This document shows, piece after piece, positions 17,615-27,912 of a stretch of DNA of 64,000 nucleotides. The notes beneath the pieces are model-generated. The model was not told the DNA's origin, ran no database searches, and worked only from the letters and a program-made list of their open reading frames with translations. Source of the stretch: Microbacterium sp. Leaf159 (GTDB lineage Bacteria; Actinomycetota; Actinomycetes; Actinomycetales; Microbacteriaceae). Where the stretch lies: contig NZ_LMOU01000001.1 of assembly GCF_001423615.1 (NCBI RefSeq), forward strand, positions 738,878 through 802,877, in the 5' to 3' direction. The translations under genes and the position numbers were made by a program. The first letter of the stretch is position 1. Each line of letters begins with the position of its first letter.

Positions 17615-18550
17615 TCAGTCGGAGTCCACGAAACGCACACCGGACGTCGGCCTCCCGAACGACGCCTCCGCGAGAGCGGACTTCGCCGCGGTCATCGCGA
17701 CCGAGCCGTTGTAACCTCGGCGGGAGAGCTGACCGACGAGGCGCCGCAGCGCTGTGTCACCGTCGAGACGTGACAGCCCCCGCGCCTTGGTGCGCGCGTA
17801 CTCGAGCGCGCGCTCGGCGTCGTCGTCCGGCAGCTCGTCGAGCGCTGCCTCGACCACGTCTCGGGGGATTCCCCGCTGCGCGAGCGCCCTGGACAGAGCG
17901 ACACGGCCCTGCCCCTTTCGCTCGACGCCCGACGTGACGAGCTGACCGGCGAGCAGAGCATCATCGAGATACCCTCTTCGACAGAAATCGTCGAGGATGT
18001 CATCTACAGCGCCGGAATCGAGACGGGTTCCGTCTTGTTCATGGCCTTTGAGAACCATCCGTGCCTCGGAGATCGAGAGCGACCGAGAGCGCAGCTTTCG
18101 CACCAGCAATTCCTCTGCGGCTTCTCGTACGCGTGCCGGATCGGCTCCCCCGTTGTCACCGTCGAGGTCGCTCTGCGGCTGCAGCGCCCGCAACCGTGGC
18201 GCAGATCGTGCCGCCGCTCCGCGCGCCGGATGTCGGTCGCTCGGATCGCGGGAATCGATCGACGCGGCCGGAGTCGCGGGTGTCATCGGGCCGGCGTCAC
18301 CCCACGTCGAGTTCCACGCCGGGGCATCATCCGCTGAGACGGGTGCATCTCCACTGAGCCGGCCGGAGCCGGTGAGCCCGGCGTCCGCGGAGGCACGCCG
18401 CTCGGAGCGACCATCTTCCGGCGACTCCGGCGCCGTTCGCTCCGTCGCGTCCGCCGAGCCTCTGCCGGCCGGACGCTCGCGTGAGGCGTTCCGGCCGAAC
18501 AATGGAATGACGGGGGCGAGCTGATCCCGCCCGCCCCCGTCATCACTCAT
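17615..18550 (-). CDS. recX: Regulatory protein RecX with long N-terminal extension
   Basis: The C-terminal part (about residues 138-300) is a RecX domain of tandem three-helix repeats, with VREAAEELLVRKLRSRSLS and GYLDDALLAGQLV typical of the family; it dampens RecA filament formation. At 311 residues it is about twice the common length, because the first 135 residues are a Ser/Ala/Arg/Asp-rich stretch with no visible fold. It follows recA by 39 bases on the same strand, the usual recA-recX operon. Confidence 0.92.
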   Translation of the reverse strand: MSDDGGGRDQLAPVIPLFGRNASRERPAGRGSADATERTAPESPEDGRSERRASADAGLTGSGRLSGDAPVSADDAPAWNSTWGDAGPMTPATPAASIDSRDPSDRHPARGAAARSAPRLRALQPQSDLDGDNGGADPARVREAAEELLVRKLRSRSLSISEARMVLKGHEQDGTRLDSGAVDDILDDFCRRGYLDDALLAGQLVTSGVERKGQGRVALSRALAQRGIPRDVVEAALDELPDDDAERALEYARTKARGLSRLDGDTALRRLVGQLSRRGYNGSVAMTAAKSALAEASFGRPTSGVRFVDSD

Positions 18551-18589
18551 GGCCCACTCCGATCGCGGAACGACCTCGAACCGTCATGA

Positions 18590-19633
18590 TCACGCCGGGC
18601 GACGCTCGGCGAGCTCGTCAGCGGGAGCCTCGACGGCGCCACCGATCCCGAGCTTCTGCTTGATCTGGGTCTCGATCGCGAGTGCGACGTCGGGGTTCTT
18701 GAGCAGGAACGTGCGTGCGTTCTCCTTGCCCTGGCCGAGCTGATCGCCGTCGTAGGTGTACCAGGAGCCGGACTTCTTCACGATGCCGTGCTCGACACCG
18801 AAGTCGATCAGGCTGCCCTCTCGCGAGATGCCGACGCCGTACAGGATGTCGAACTCGGCCTGCTTGAACGGCGGAGCCATCTTGTTCTTGACGACCTTGA
18901 CCCTGGTGCGGTTTCCGACCGCGTCGGTGCCGTCTTTCAGCGTCTCGATGCGTCGGATGTCCATGCGGACCGACGCGTAGAACTTCAGCGCCTTTCCGCC
19001 GGCGGTGGTCTCCGGCGATCCGAAGAAGACACCGATCTTCTCGCGCAGCTGGTTGATGAAGATCATCGTGGTGTTCGTCTGGTTGAGCCCACCGGTGAGC
19101 TTTCGCAGAGCCTGCGACATGAGTCGAGCCTGCAGACCCACGTGCGAGTCCCCCATCTCGCCCTCGATCTCTGCGCGAGGCACGAGAGCCGCCACGGAGT
19201 CGATCACGATCAGGTCGATGGCGCCGGAGCGAACGAGCATGTCGGCGATCTCGAGGGCCTGCTCACCCGTGTCGGGCTGCGAGACGAGGAGAGCATCGAT
19301 GTCGACACCGAGTTTGGCTGCGTAGTCGGGGTCGAGCGCGTGCTCGGCATCGATGAAGGCGGCGATGCCACCGGCGCGCTGGGCATTGGCGATCGCGTGC
19401 AGTGTGAGAGTCGTCTTACCGGAGGACTCAGGGCCGTAGATCTCGACGATGCGGCCACGCGGGAGGCCGCCGACGCCGAGAGCGACGTCTAGGGCGATGG
19501 AGCCGGTCGGGATGACCGCGACAGGGGCGCGTTCATCGCTGCCCAGTCGCATGACGGAACCCTTTCCGAACTGGCGATCGATCTGGGCGAGTGCGGTCTC
19601 GAGGGACTTCTCGCGGTCAGCGGGTGATGGCAT
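18590..19633 (-). CDS. recA: Recombinase RecA
   Basis: This 347-residue protein is a full-length RecA, the ATP-dependent strand-exchange protein and LexA co-protease. Walker A is GPESSGKT (residues 67-74), and the DNA-binding loop regions and the [17 protein letters not shown] segment are intact. A LexA-box-like palindrome lies about 195 bases upstream, so SOS induction is expected. Confidence 0.98.
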   Translation of the reverse strand: MPSPADREKSLETALAQIDRQFGKGSVMRLGSDERAPVAVIPTGSIALDVALGVGGLPRGRIVEIYGPESSGKTTLTLHAIANAQRAGGIAAFIDAEHALDPDYAAKLGVDIDALLVSQPDTGEQALEIADMLVRSGAIDLIVIDSVAALVPRAEIEGEMGDSHVGLQARLMSQALRKLTGGLNQTNTTMIFINQLREKIGVFFGSPETTAGGKALKFYASVRMDIRRIETLKDGTDAVGNRTRVKVVKNKMAPPFKQAEFDILYGVGISREGSLIDFGVEHGIVKKSGSWYTYDGDQLGQGKENARTFLLKNPDVALAIETQIKQKLGIGGAVEAPADELAERRPA

Positions 19634-19828
19634 GACGGGCTCCTTATGCTCGCGTGGTGCCGCCTGTAGGCTGTCGCGGTCCTCCCGGCTGGGCGGAACT
19701 CTCCGACAAGGCGTATGGCTCTTCGGCTTGTCTTCACCGTACGAGGCACCTCGGACATTGAGTCGTCAGCACCAGGAATCAGGGAGAACAAGATCTCTGA
19801 ACCACTTGTGCAGAAGACTACGCCCTTT

Positions 19829-19844
19829 TCGAACACATCTTCGA
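19829..19844. promoter_or_regulatory. Probable LexA (SOS) box of recA
   Basis: The 16-base sequence TCGAACACATCTTCGA is a near-palindrome matching the actinobacterial/Bacillus LexA site core GAAC-N4-GTTC with one mismatch (CTTC in the second half). It lies about 195 bases before the recA start, on the side expected for its promoter. Confidence 0.7.
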
Positions 19845-19845
19845 T

Positions 19846-19866
19846 GACACGCCGGTTCGGCGTGTC
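19846..19866 (-). terminator. Hairpin between DUF3046 gene and recA promoter
   Basis: GACACGCCG (19846-19854) and CGGCGTGTC (19858-19866) form a perfect 9-bp stem with a 3-base loop. There is no T-run, so it may be a weak terminator for the clgR-DUF3046 transcript. It starts one base after the SOS box and would insulate the recA promoter. A CGAACGCGT direct repeat (19874-19891) lies just beside it. Confidence 0.5.
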
Positions 19867-19898
19867 GGGAGACCGAACGCGTCGAACGCGTCAGACGG

Positions 19899-20123
19899 TC
19901 ACTTCTTGCGGGGCTCGAGGCGCCCGGCGCCATGGCGGCGCTCGAGTGGCACGTCCGTCTCGGCGCACAGCGCGAGCCAGATGTCGCGCGGTGGGACTCC
20001 GGCATCCAGAGCCTCGTCTGCGGTGCGGCCGGAGAGCTGCGTCAGGACGAGGTCGCTGACGAGAGATGAACCTCGGCCACCGAACTCCGCGTCGACGGCG
20101 CGGAGGAACTCACTGCGACGCAT
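19899..20123 (-). CDS. DUF3046 protein
   Basis: This 74-residue protein begins MRRSEFLRAVDAEFG and has VLTQLSGRTADEALDAGVPPRDIW, the signature of DUF3046. The family is found just upstream of recA in many actinobacteria, and its function is unknown. The ATG at 20123 follows the clgR stop by 22 bases, so it is likely co-transcribed with clgR. Confidence 0.9.
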   Translation of the reverse strand: MRRSEFLRAVDAEFGGRGSSLVSDLVLTQLSGRTADEALDAGVPPRDIWLALCAETDVPLERRHGAGRLEPRKK

Positions 20124-20145
20124 GAAGAGCGGGAACCCTCGACGC

Positions 20146-20454
20146 TCAGCGCAGCGAGAGCTCGGGCTCGACCGAGGCGACGAGGTCGTCGGGAACGACG
20201 TCCGGGAACACCTGGATGCCCTCGAGGACGGAGATTCGATCGCCGACCTCGCGCATGATGATCGAGATGGGAACATCGAGCGCGTCCGCCACGGAGGCGA
20301 GGATCTCGCTCGATGCCTCTTTCTGGCCCCGCTCCACCTCGCTGAGGTAGCCGAGCGCCACAGAGGCCTTGCTTGCGACCTGCCGGAGCGTACGCCCCTT
20401 CTGCAGGCGGAAGTCCCTCAGCACATCGCCGATTTCCTGTCGTACAAGAATCAT
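20146..20454 (-). CDS. clgR: XRE-family regulator, ClgR/PopR type
   Basis: This 102-residue protein is a helix-turn-helix regulator with the DNA-binding motif LRQVASKASVALGYLSEVERG (about residues 23-43). This sequence and the position upstream of DUF3046-recA match ClgR, which activates clp protease and other proteostasis genes in actinobacteria. The C-terminal half (about 60-102) is short and acidic. A degradation-prone C-terminus is known for ClgR proteins but is not visible as a clear motif here. Confidence 0.85.
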   Translation of the reverse strand: MILVRQEIGDVLRDFRLQKGRTLRQVASKASVALGYLSEVERGQKEASSEILASVADALDVPISIIMREVGDRISVLEGIQVFPDVVPDDLVASVEPELSLR

Positions 20455-20595
20455 CGGAACCTCCTCCCAGATCGTCTTCTCGAGGTCTCCCTCGAGGAGA
20501 TCGCCAGTCTAGTCCTACCGACCTTCACAAAATCTACCTTCGCACGCTGTGCTTTCGGTGTGAGCACATCGATGACAACGGAAGTCATGGCCCGC

Positions 20596-21078
20596 CTATT
20601 CCCGGACGAGTCGAACGAGCAGGGCGAGCGCGGCGTCGACCGCCTGCGCGCGGATCTCTGCGCGATCACCGGGGAACTCATGGGGCTCGATGACGGATGC
20701 GGTCGGCGTCACGACGGCGATGTGCACGGTGCCGACCGGTTGACCGTCAGGCGACTCCGGTCCGGCGATCCCCGTGGTCGAGACTCCGACGTCCGCGGGG
20801 CGACCCTCGACGCTCACTGCACGCCGAACCCCGTCGGCCATCTGCCGAGCGACCTCGGGGTGCACGGGACCGTGCGCGGCGAGAAGGTCAGCATCGACTC
20901 CGAGCAGACTGTGCTTCACCGGTGTCGCGTAGGCGACCACCGCACCGACGAACGACGCGGACGCCCCGGCGACGGAGACGAGTTCGGCAGCGACGGCGCC
21001 GCCGGTCAGGGACTCCGCCACCCCGAGGGTCCATCCGCGGGCGACCAGGCCGTCGAGAGCCTCCGATGCGGCAGTCAC
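20596..21078 (-). CDS. cinA: CinA C-terminal domain protein (NMN amidohydrolase type)
   Basis: This 160-residue protein is the stand-alone C-terminal domain of CinA, known in PncC to deamidate nicotinamide mononucleotide. It has LGVAESLTGGAVAAELV near residue 18 and GIAGPESPDGQPVGTVHIA near residue 104. The N-terminal competence domain is absent. It starts with GTG overlapping the pgsA stop by four bases (GTGA). Confidence 0.88.
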   Translation of the reverse strand: MTAASEALDGLVARGWTLGVAESLTGGAVAAELVSVAGASASFVGAVVAYATPVKHSLLGVDADLLAAHGPVHPEVARQMADGVRRAVSVEGRPADVGVSTTGIAGPESPDGQPVGTVHIAVVTPTASVIEPHEFPGDRAEIRAQAVDAALALLVRLVRE

Positions 21079-21650
21079 GAGGGCTGCCGAGAGCCTCTCA
21101 CCTGCGCGACGATGTAATCGATCCCGCTCGCCACCGTGAGGATCAGCACGACGATCATCAGGAACGCCGTCACGATGATCCAGGGGCCCAATCCGATGAG
21201 CACGTGCAACGGGAGAAGTGCCCAGGAGAGCGCAACTGCCTGCACCGCCGTCTTCACCTTGCCCATCCAGGCCGCCGCGACCACATGCTCCTTCGCGACG
21301 ATGAGCCGGTGGACGGTGATACCGACCTCACGGATCAGGATCACGATGACCAGCCACCAATTCAGTTCACCCAGCACCGCAAGACCGACGAAGCCCGCAC
21401 CGGTGAGCAACTTGTCGGCGATCGGATCCCAGAGTTTGCCGAAGTCGCTGACGATGTCATATCTGCGAGCGAGATAGCCGTCGACCCAATCGGTCGAGAT
21501 CGCGACGATGAAGAGCACCGCCGCGATCCATCGCATCACGAGGTCGTCGACACCGTACGTTCCGCCGATGAGGAGCAGGACGAAGAAGATGACCGCGAGC
21601 GGGATGCGCGCGACGGTGATCGCGTTGGGAAGCTGCCGGGGAATCGCCAT
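21075..21650 (-). CDS. pgsA: CDP-diacylglycerol-glycerol-3-phosphate 3-phosphatidyltransferase
   Basis: This 191-residue membrane enzyme makes phosphatidylglycerol phosphate. The CDP-alcohol phosphatidyltransferase signature is complete, from Asp54 and Asp57 (DWVDGYLARR) to the two later aspartates around DFGKLWDPIADK (residues 69-80). Several membrane helices surround it. Its ATG shares one base with the ftsK stop (TGATG) and its stop overlaps cinA, so ftsK, pgsA and cinA are coupled. Confidence 0.92.
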   Translation of the reverse strand: MAIPRQLPNAITVARIPLAVIFFVLLLIGGTYGVDDLVMRWIAAVLFIVAISTDWVDGYLARRYDIVSDFGKLWDPIADKLLTGAGFVGLAVLGELNWWLVIVILIREVGITVHRLIVAKEHVVAAAWMGKVKTAVQAVALSWALLPLHVLIGLGPWIIVTAFLMIVVLILTVASGIDYIVAQVRGSRQPS

Positions 21651-24391
21651 CAGTCGCGCCCCGTCAATCCCCAGGCGTCTTCGTCGCCGTCTCCGTCGGC
21701 CTCGACGACCGGCAGGCCCTGGAACTGGGCTTCGACCGGATCGTGCGGCGTTCCCGCGGCAGTGGCCGACTGAGTGGCCGCCGCCGCCGGCTTCGCCGGG
21801 ACGTCATCGCCTCGGAGCTTCGCCATGACCTGCGGGAGCTGCTCGGCCGTGGCCAGCACATCGCGTGCCTTCGATCCCTCCGAGGGTCCGACGATCTCGC
21901 GTGACTCCAGCAGATCCATCAGTCGGCCGGCCTTCGCGAAGCCGACGCGCAGCTTGCGCTGCAGCATCGAGGTCGACCCGAACTGCGACGACACGATCAG
22001 CTCGGCGGCAGCGAGGAGGAGCTCGAGGTCGTCTCCGATGTCCTCGTCGACCTCCTTCTTCTTGGCCGGCTCCATCGCCTCCTGCACGTCAGCACGGTAG
22101 TCGGGGCGCGCCTGACGGGTCACATGTTTGACGACCGCGTCGATCTCCTTCTCGTCGACCCACGCCCCCTGCAGACGGAACGGCTTCGATGAGCCCATCG
22201 GCGAGAACAGGGCGTCACCCTGACCGATCAGCTTGTCGGCGCCGGGGCTGTCGAGGATCACGCGGCTGTCGGTGACGCTGGTCACCGCGAAAGCGAGCCG
22301 TGACGGCACGTTGGCCTTGATGAGACCGGTGACGACGTCGACGCTCGGTCGTTGAGTGGCGAGGACCAGATGGATGCCGGACGCACGAGCCAGCTGCGTG
22401 ATGCGCACGATCGAATCCTCGACGTCGCGCGGGGCCACCATCATCAGGTCGGCGAGCTCGTCGACGACCACGAGGAGGTACGGATAGGGCTTGAGCACCC
22501 GCTCGCTCCCGACCGGCAGCTCGACCTCGCCGGCGCGTACTGCTCGGTTGAAGTCGTCGATGTGGCGGAAGCCGAACGACGCGAGGTCGTCGTACCGCAT
22601 GTCCATCTCCTTCACGACCCATTGCAGCGCCTCGGCCGCCTTCTTCGGGTTCGTGATGATGGGCGTGATCAGGTGCGGAACGCCCGCATAGCTCGTGAGT
22701 TCGACGCGCTTCGGGTCGATGAGGACCATCCGGACGTCCGTCGGGCGTGCCCGCATGAGCAGGCTCGTGATCATCGAGTTCACGAAGCTCGACTTGCCGG
22801 AGCCGGTGGAACCGGCGACGAGCAGGTGGGGCATCTTCGCGAGGTTCGCGATGACGATGTTGCCGCCGACGTCCTTGCCGACGCCGATCGTCATCGGGTG
22901 AGTGCTCTTGTGGGCAGCCGGAGACCGCAGTACGTCGCCGAGCGCGACCATCTCTTTGTCGGCGTTGGGGATCTCGATGCCGATGGCGCTCTTGCCTGGG
23001 ATCGGCGAGAGGATGCGCACGTCGTTGGACGCGACCGCATAGGCGAAGTTGTTGCTCAGCTGAAGGATCTTCTCGACCTTGACGCCGTGTCCGACCTCGA
23101 CCTCGTACTGCGTGACCGTCGGTCCCCGCGAGAAGCCGGTCACCTTCGCGTCGACCTTGAACTGCGTCAGCACGCTCGTGATCTGCTCGATCACCTTGTC
23201 CGTGGCCTCGGACCGGGCGACCGGAGGCGGTCCTTCGACCAGAAGCCCCGGCGACGGCAGGATGTACGGAGCCACAGGCGCCTGAGGGCCCCGCTCCCCC
23301 GGTCCGGCGGTTCCGAAGCCGTCGAGTCCTGGCAGCTCGGGAACCTCGCCGGTGTCGGACTCGTCGTCGAGGAGAGCGGTCGTCTGCTGCCCCGCCAGCG
23401 ACTCCGTCACCGACCGGACGTCGGAGAGCACCTCGGTCGCGGCGTCGTACGGGTCTTCGACGACGACGGCCTGGTCGTAGGCCGGAGTCGGCTCGGAGGT
23501 CGTGAGCAGAGCGGTGATGTCGTCGGAGCCGAGAGTCCCCTCGTCGGGGTCCTCTTCACGGCCGGTCTTGTTGCGCCGCCACCAGGGCAGGACATCAGGA
23601 TCGTCGACCTTGTCTGCCTCGTCGATCGCGACGGCATCCTTCGTCGGCTTCTCGGTGCGCTCGGCATCGAACATCCACGCGTACAGGTCGCCGAGTCGCT
23701 GGCCGATACGGTTCGGCGGCGTCTTGGTGAGGATCAGCACGCTGAGCCCCGCGAGGAGGGCGAGCACGATGTAGGCGCCCACGGGGGTGAGGTACGAGAG
23801 GGGCTCGCCGACCATCCACCCGAACAGGCCGCCCGCCTCGCTCAGAGCCGGCATGCCGTCCTTCGGCTGGGCGCGCACGAGCAGTCCTGCAGAATCGGCG
23901 CGGCCGGCGGCGATGTGGCAGAAGCCCGCGAGCGTGAGCACGAAGAGGCCGAACCCGATGCCGATGCGGCCGTTGTCGTGCACCGACGACGGATGCCGGA
24001 ACAGCCACCCCGCGAGCAGCAGGAGCAGCACGGGCATCACGAATGCGACCCGACCGACCAGCAGACCGACCGAGTAGGCACTGATGTTCGAGGCGACCTC
24101 GTTGCCGATGAAGAACCATTCGTTGACTGCGCCGGCGATCGCGAGCAGCACGAGCAGGAACGGGAAGCCGTCGCGCCGATCGTCCTTCTCGAGGGTCTCA
24201 GGCCCGAACGCGCGGAAGAGTCCGCCGACGCCGTGGGCGAGACCGCCCCACGCGCGCACGGCGACGGGAGGCTTGTCGAGTTCGTCGATGTATTTCTTCG
24301 GCGCCGCCTGAGCCTTCGGAGCGGCCTGCCTCTTGGGGCGAGGCGTGGCGCTCTCGGACGCGCGCGCTGACTTCGTGGTACTCCTGGCCAT
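21650..24391 (-). CDS. ftsK: DNA translocase FtsK/SpoIIIE
   Basis: This 913-residue protein pumps DNA at the division septum. It has four to five membrane segments in the first 240 residues, an acidic linker (about 250-400), an ATPase motor with Walker [10 protein letters not shown] near residue 525 and the LATQRPS segment near 675, and a C-terminal gamma winged helix (about 785-850) with [19 protein letters not shown] that recognises polar DNA sequences. An Ala-rich tail of about 60 residues follows. It heads the ftsK-pgsA-cinA transcript. Confidence 0.97.
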   Translation of the reverse strand: MARSTTKSARASESATPRPKRQAAPKAQAAPKKYIDELDKPPVAVRAWGGLAHGVGGLFRAFGPETLEKDDRRDGFPFLLVLLAIAGAVNEWFFIGNEVASNISAYSVGLLVGRVAFVMPVLLLLLAGWLFRHPSSVHDNGRIGIGFGLFVLTLAGFCHIAAGRADSAGLLVRAQPKDGMPALSEAGGLFGWMVGEPLSYLTPVGAYIVLALLAGLSVLILTKTPPNRIGQRLGDLYAWMFDAERTEKPTKDAVAIDEADKVDDPDVLPWWRRNKTGREEDPDEGTLGSDDITALLTTSEPTPAYDQAVVVEDPYDAATEVLSDVRSVTESLAGQQTTALLDDESDTGEVPELPGLDGFGTAGPGERGPQAPVAPYILPSPGLLVEGPPPVARSEATDKVIEQITSVLTQFKVDAKVTGFSRGPTVTQYEVEVGHGVKVEKILQLSNNFAYAVASNDVRILSPIPGKSAIGIEIPNADKEMVALGDVLRSPAAHKSTHPMTIGVGKDVGGNIVIANLAKMPHLLVAGSTGSGKSSFVNSMITSLLMRARPTDVRMVLIDPKRVELTSYAGVPHLITPIITNPKKAAEALQWVVKEMDMRYDDLASFGFRHIDDFNRAVRAGEVELPVGSERVLKPYPYLLVVVDELADLMMVAPRDVEDSIVRITQLARASGIHLVLATQRPSVDVVTGLIKANVPSRLAFAVTSVTDSRVILDSPGADKLIGQGDALFSPMGSSKPFRLQGAWVDEKEIDAVVKHVTRQARPDYRADVQEAMEPAKKKEVDEDIGDDLELLLAAAELIVSSQFGSTSMLQRKLRVGFAKAGRLMDLLESREIVGPSEGSKARDVLATAEQLPQVMAKLRGDDVPAKPAAAATQSATAAGTPHDPVEAQFQGLPVVEADGDGDEDAWGLTGRD

Positions 24392-24473
24392 GCTCTCACG
24401 TTACGACCAGAGGCCGACATTCCCCGTAATGACGCGGCATTCCGGAGTCTTCGCCCGGGTCCGAGGGTGGCGC

Positions 24474-24968
24474 TCAGGACATCCGATGAACCATCGTGTC
24501 GCGGACTTCTCCGATGTCCGTGACCACGAACCCCTCCGACCGATAGAGCGTCCTCGCGAAGTTGTCGCGTTCGACGCTCAGGCTGATGCGCGGATGCCCC
24601 TGCTCTCGTGCGTGCGTCACGAGACGGCGGAGCAGCAGGCGACCGACACCGTGGGCGCGCCAGATGGGCTGCACGCCGATGATGAGCTCCGGCACTGCCG
24701 TTCCGACGAATCCGAACCCCGGATCGTCCTGCGACAGCATCCGGTACCAGGCGGCCCCGATCGGCCTGTCATCCGAGTCGACTGCGACGAAGCCTGCATC
24801 CGCGGGGCGCATCCACCCCGCGACGTATCGGCGATGCTCGGTCGCGGTGAGGATCTCGTGACGAGCCCGCGCTCCACCTGAACGCCAGTTCGCAGCCTCC
24901 ACGACCATGTCGCCGAGGAAGCTCCCGTCCGCCTGCGCGGCGGGCCTGATCGAGAAGGCGTCGGACAT
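24474..24968 (-). CDS. GNAT-family N-acetyltransferase
   Basis: This 164-residue protein is a single GNAT domain. The acetyl-CoA loop is HGVGRLLLRR (about residues 105-114), preceded by the strand PELIIGVQPIW, and the C-terminal ARTLYRSEGF motif is typical. The substrate is unknown. It stands alone between RNase J and ftsK. Confidence 0.85.
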   Translation of the reverse strand: MSDAFSIRPAAQADGSFLGDMVVEAANWRSGGARARHEILTATEHRRYVAGWMRPADAGFVAVDSDDRPIGAAWYRMLSQDDPGFGFVGTAVPELIIGVQPIWRAHGVGRLLLRRLVTHAREQGHPRISLSVERDNFARTLYRSEGFVVTDIGEVRDTMVHRMS

Positions 24969-25035
24969 GCCCAGAGCCTACGGTGCGCGCGTTACAGCCG
25001 GGTGTCGTCCGACTGTGAACGCGCGACCGGCGTGG

Positions 25036-26712
25036 TCAGGCCTCGATGACGAGGGGGACGATCATCGGACGACGGCGGAGCTTCTGGTTGACCCAGCGTC
25101 CGATCGTCCGGCGGATGACCTGCGACAGCGCATGGGTGTCGCGGACTCCGTTGCCGGAGGCCTCCTTGAGCGCCGCGATGATCTTCGGCGTCACGTCGTC
25201 GAACACCGAGTCGTCCTCAGCGATGCCACGTGCGTGGATCTCGGGGCCCGAGATGATCCGCCCGGTCTGGGCATCCACGACGACGATGACCGAGACGAAG
25301 CCCTCTTCGGCGAGGATGCGGCGGTCCTTGAGGTCGGCGTCTGTGATGGCACCGACGGTGGAGCCGTCGACGTAGACGAAGCCGAGGTCGAGCTGGCCGA
25401 CCACCCGGGCGTCACCGTCCTTCAGGTCGATCACCGTGCCGTTCGATGCGATGATCGTGCGCTCGGCCTCGACCCCCGTGTCCTGGGCCAGTTTCGCGTT
25501 GGCGATCAGGTGGCGGTACTCGCCGTGGACGGGGAGGACGTTCTTCGGCTTGAGGATGTTGTAGCAGTAGATCAGCTCGCCGGCTGCGGCGTGCCCCGAG
25601 ACGTGGACCTTGGCATTCGCCTTGTGCACGACGTTCGCGCCGAGCTTCGTGAGGCCGTCGATCACTCGGTACACGGCGTTCTCGTTTCCGGGGATCAGGC
25701 TCGATGCCAGGATGACGGTGTCGCCCGGACCGGGTTCGATCGCGTGATCGAGGTTGGCCATGCGGCTGAGCACTGCCATCGGCTCGCCCTGCGAGCCCGT
25801 GGACATGTAGACGATCTTGTCGTCGGGAAGATCCCGCGCCTTCTTGTAGTCGATCAGCAGGCCGCTCGGCACCTTGAGGTAGCCGAGGTCCTCGGCGATC
25901 GTCATGTTGCGCAGCATGCTCCGCCCGAGCAGCGCGACGCGGCGTCCGTGCGCGTGGGCCGCGTCAAGGACCTGCTGCACTCGGTGCACGTGACTGGAGA
26001 AGCTCGCGACGATCACGCGGCGCGGAGCCTTGCCGATCACCTGGTCGAGCACCGGTCCGATCGAGCGCTCGGTCGGCGTGAAGCCGGGCACGTCCGCGTT
26101 CGTGGAGTCGACGAGGAACAGGTCGACTCCCTCCTCGCCGAGGCGCGCGAACGCACGGAGGTCGGTGATGCGACCGTCGAGCGGCAGCTGATCCATCTTG
26201 AAGTCACCGGTCGCCAGAACGAGCCCGGCGGGCGTGCGGATCGCGACGGCCAGGGCATCCGGGATCGAGTGGTTGACCGCCACGAACTCGAGGTCGAAGG
26301 GGCCGACCTGTTCGCGCTGTCCTTCCTTCACGGTGAGGGTGAAGGCCTTGATGCGGTGCTCCTTGAGCTTCGCCTCGACCAGCGCGAGCGTGAGACCCGA
26401 TCCGATCACAGGAATGTCGCTCTTCAGACGCAGCAAGTAGGGAACCGCGCCGATGTGATCCTCATGACCGTGCGTGAGCACGACGCCGACGATGTCGTCG
26501 AGACGCCCCTTGATCGGCTCGAAGTCGGGAAGGATCAGGTCGACACCCGGCTGGTGCTCCTCGGGGAACAGCACACCGCAGTCGACGATCAGGATCTTGC
26601 CGTCGAACTCGAAGATCGTCATGTTGCGGCCGATCTCGCCGAGGCCGCCGAGCGGAGTGACCCGCAGCGTCCCCTCGTCGAGTGCTGCGGGTTCTGCGAG
26701 CGGGATGGACAT
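25036..26712 (-). CDS. rnj: Ribonuclease J
   Basis: This 558-residue protein is a metallo-beta-lactamase/beta-CASP ribonuclease that acts as a 5'-3' exo- and endonuclease in RNA processing. The zinc motif is HGHEDH (residues 81-86). The beta-CASP region contains SSHVHRVQQVL and STGSQGEPMA, and the late HVSGHA motif is near residue 367. The C-terminal domain has KNVLPVHGEYRHL. It lies directly downstream of dapA, a pairing common in actinobacteria. Confidence 0.95.
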   Translation of the reverse strand: MSIPLAEPAALDEGTLRVTPLGGLGEIGRNMTIFEFDGKILIVDCGVLFPEEHQPGVDLILPDFEPIKGRLDDIVGVVLTHGHEDHIGAVPYLLRLKSDIPVIGSGLTLALVEAKLKEHRIKAFTLTVKEGQREQVGPFDLEFVAVNHSIPDALAVAIRTPAGLVLATGDFKMDQLPLDGRITDLRAFARLGEEGVDLFLVDSTNADVPGFTPTERSIGPVLDQVIGKAPRRVIVASFSSHVHRVQQVLDAAHAHGRRVALLGRSMLRNMTIAEDLGYLKVPSGLLIDYKKARDLPDDKIVYMSTGSQGEPMAVLSRMANLDHAIEPGPGDTVILASSLIPGNENAVYRVIDGLTKLGANVVHKANAKVHVSGHAAAGELIYCYNILKPKNVLPVHGEYRHLIANAKLAQDTGVEAERTIIASNGTVIDLKDGDARVVGQLDLGFVYVDGSTVGAITDADLKDRRILAEEGFVSVIVVVDAQTGRIISGPEIHARGIAEDDSVFDDVTPKIIAALKEASGNGVRDTHALSQVIRRTIGRWVNQKLRRRPMIVPLVIEA

Positions 26713-26780
26713 GGTGTCTCCTCAGTCGGACACTCGACGCGTCCGTTCGTTCATGGTGACGCGGCTCACCGCGCCGGGTG

Positions 26781-27758
26781 TCAGCGAGTCGTGCCGTGCA
26801 CCTTGGGCAGGGCACCGCCCGCGGCCGCGTTGCGGTCGGGGCGGAAGTTGGAGAAGTCGGCGCCGGGAACGTCCTTCACGAGATCGAGCTCGTCCTCGAT
26901 GAGGGCGGCCTCCCACTCTTCGGGACCCACCAGCGGCAGACGGACGCGCGGGCTCGAGATACGTCCGAGTCCGTGCAGGATGTACTTGGCCGCGACGGTG
27001 CCCGGCACGTGCGTCATGACGGCGCGCACGAGCGGCTCCAGCCGCTTGTGCTCCGCGGTCGCGGTCGTGAGGTCGCCGCGGTTCACGGCGTCGATGATCG
27101 TGCGGTACGGAGTCGCCGCGATGTTCGCGGTCACACCGATCAGCCCGGTCGCGCCGATCGCGAGGTGCGGAAGGACGTTCGCGTCATCGCCCGAGAAGTA
27201 CATCAGGTCGGTCTGGTTGAGCACGCGGCTCACCTCGGAGAAGTCGCCCTTGGCGTCCTTCACGGCGAGGATGTTCGGGTGCTTGGCGAGTCGCAGGATC
27301 GTCTCGTACTTGATGGGCACGCCCGTGCGCCCCGGGATGTCGTAGAGGATCACCGGGAGGTCGGTGGCGTCGGCCACCAGACGGAAGTGGGTCAGGATGC
27401 CGGCCTGCGTGGGCTTGTTGTAGTAAGGCGTGACGATCATGATGCCGTCGGCGCCGGCCTTCTCGCTGGCCTTGTACAGCTCGATCGCATGCGCGGTCTC
27501 GTTGGACCCGCCACCCGTGATGATCTTGGCGCGGCCGGCCGAGACCGACTTGCCGATCTCGACGAGCTTGAGCTTCTCGGGGTCCGTCAGGGTCGAGGTC
27601 TCGCCGGTCGTTCCCGTCACGACGATTCCGTCAGCACCGGCGGTGATGACGTCATCGATGTGCTTCTCGACGGCGGGCCAATCGACTTCACCGTCGGCCG
27701 TCATCGGAGTGACGAGCGCGACGAGAACCTGTCCGAATGGGTTGCCCGAGTGCGTCAT
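26781..27758 (-). CDS. dapA: 4-hydroxy-tetrahydrodipicolinate synthase
   Basis: This 325-residue enzyme condenses pyruvate with aspartate semialdehyde, the first step of the diaminopimelate/lysine branch. The Schiff-base lysine is Lys167 in AVKDAKGD, Tyr139 lies in ILYDIPGRTG, and the TTGE loop (50-53) is intact. The ATG at 27758 is chosen because an extended upstream frame reads as non-coding. Together with dapB and dapF in this window it covers three steps of lysine synthesis. Confidence 0.95.
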   Translation of the reverse strand: MTHSGNPFGQVLVALVTPMTADGEVDWPAVEKHIDDVITAGADGIVVTGTTGETSTLTDPEKLKLVEIGKSVSAGRAKIITGGGSNETAHAIELYKASEKAGADGIMIVTPYYNKPTQAGILTHFRLVADATDLPVILYDIPGRTGVPIKYETILRLAKHPNILAVKDAKGDFSEVSRVLNQTDLMYFSGDDANVLPHLAIGATGLIGVTANIAATPYRTIIDAVNRGDLTTATAEHKRLEPLVRAVMTHVPGTVAAKYILHGLGRISSPRVRLPLVGPEEWEAALIEDELDLVKDVPGADFSNFRPDRNAAAGGALPKVHGTTR

Positions 27759-27912
27759 GCCCCCAGCGTATCGGTTAGCGTGCCGCTCACCCAGACGAGG
27801 GACGGCGGATGACATCTCCGCGGGCGATCGCGATCTTCTCGTCGAGCACCGGACAGGCCAGCTCGCCGACGGCGAACTCGTCGATCCTAGGGATCCGCAT
27901 AGGCTCGACTCC

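Noticed and set aside
22352..24370. A 672-codon open frame on the plus strand, antisense to ftsK
   Set aside because: It is a compositional shadow of ftsK and has no recognisable domain or ribosome-binding site.
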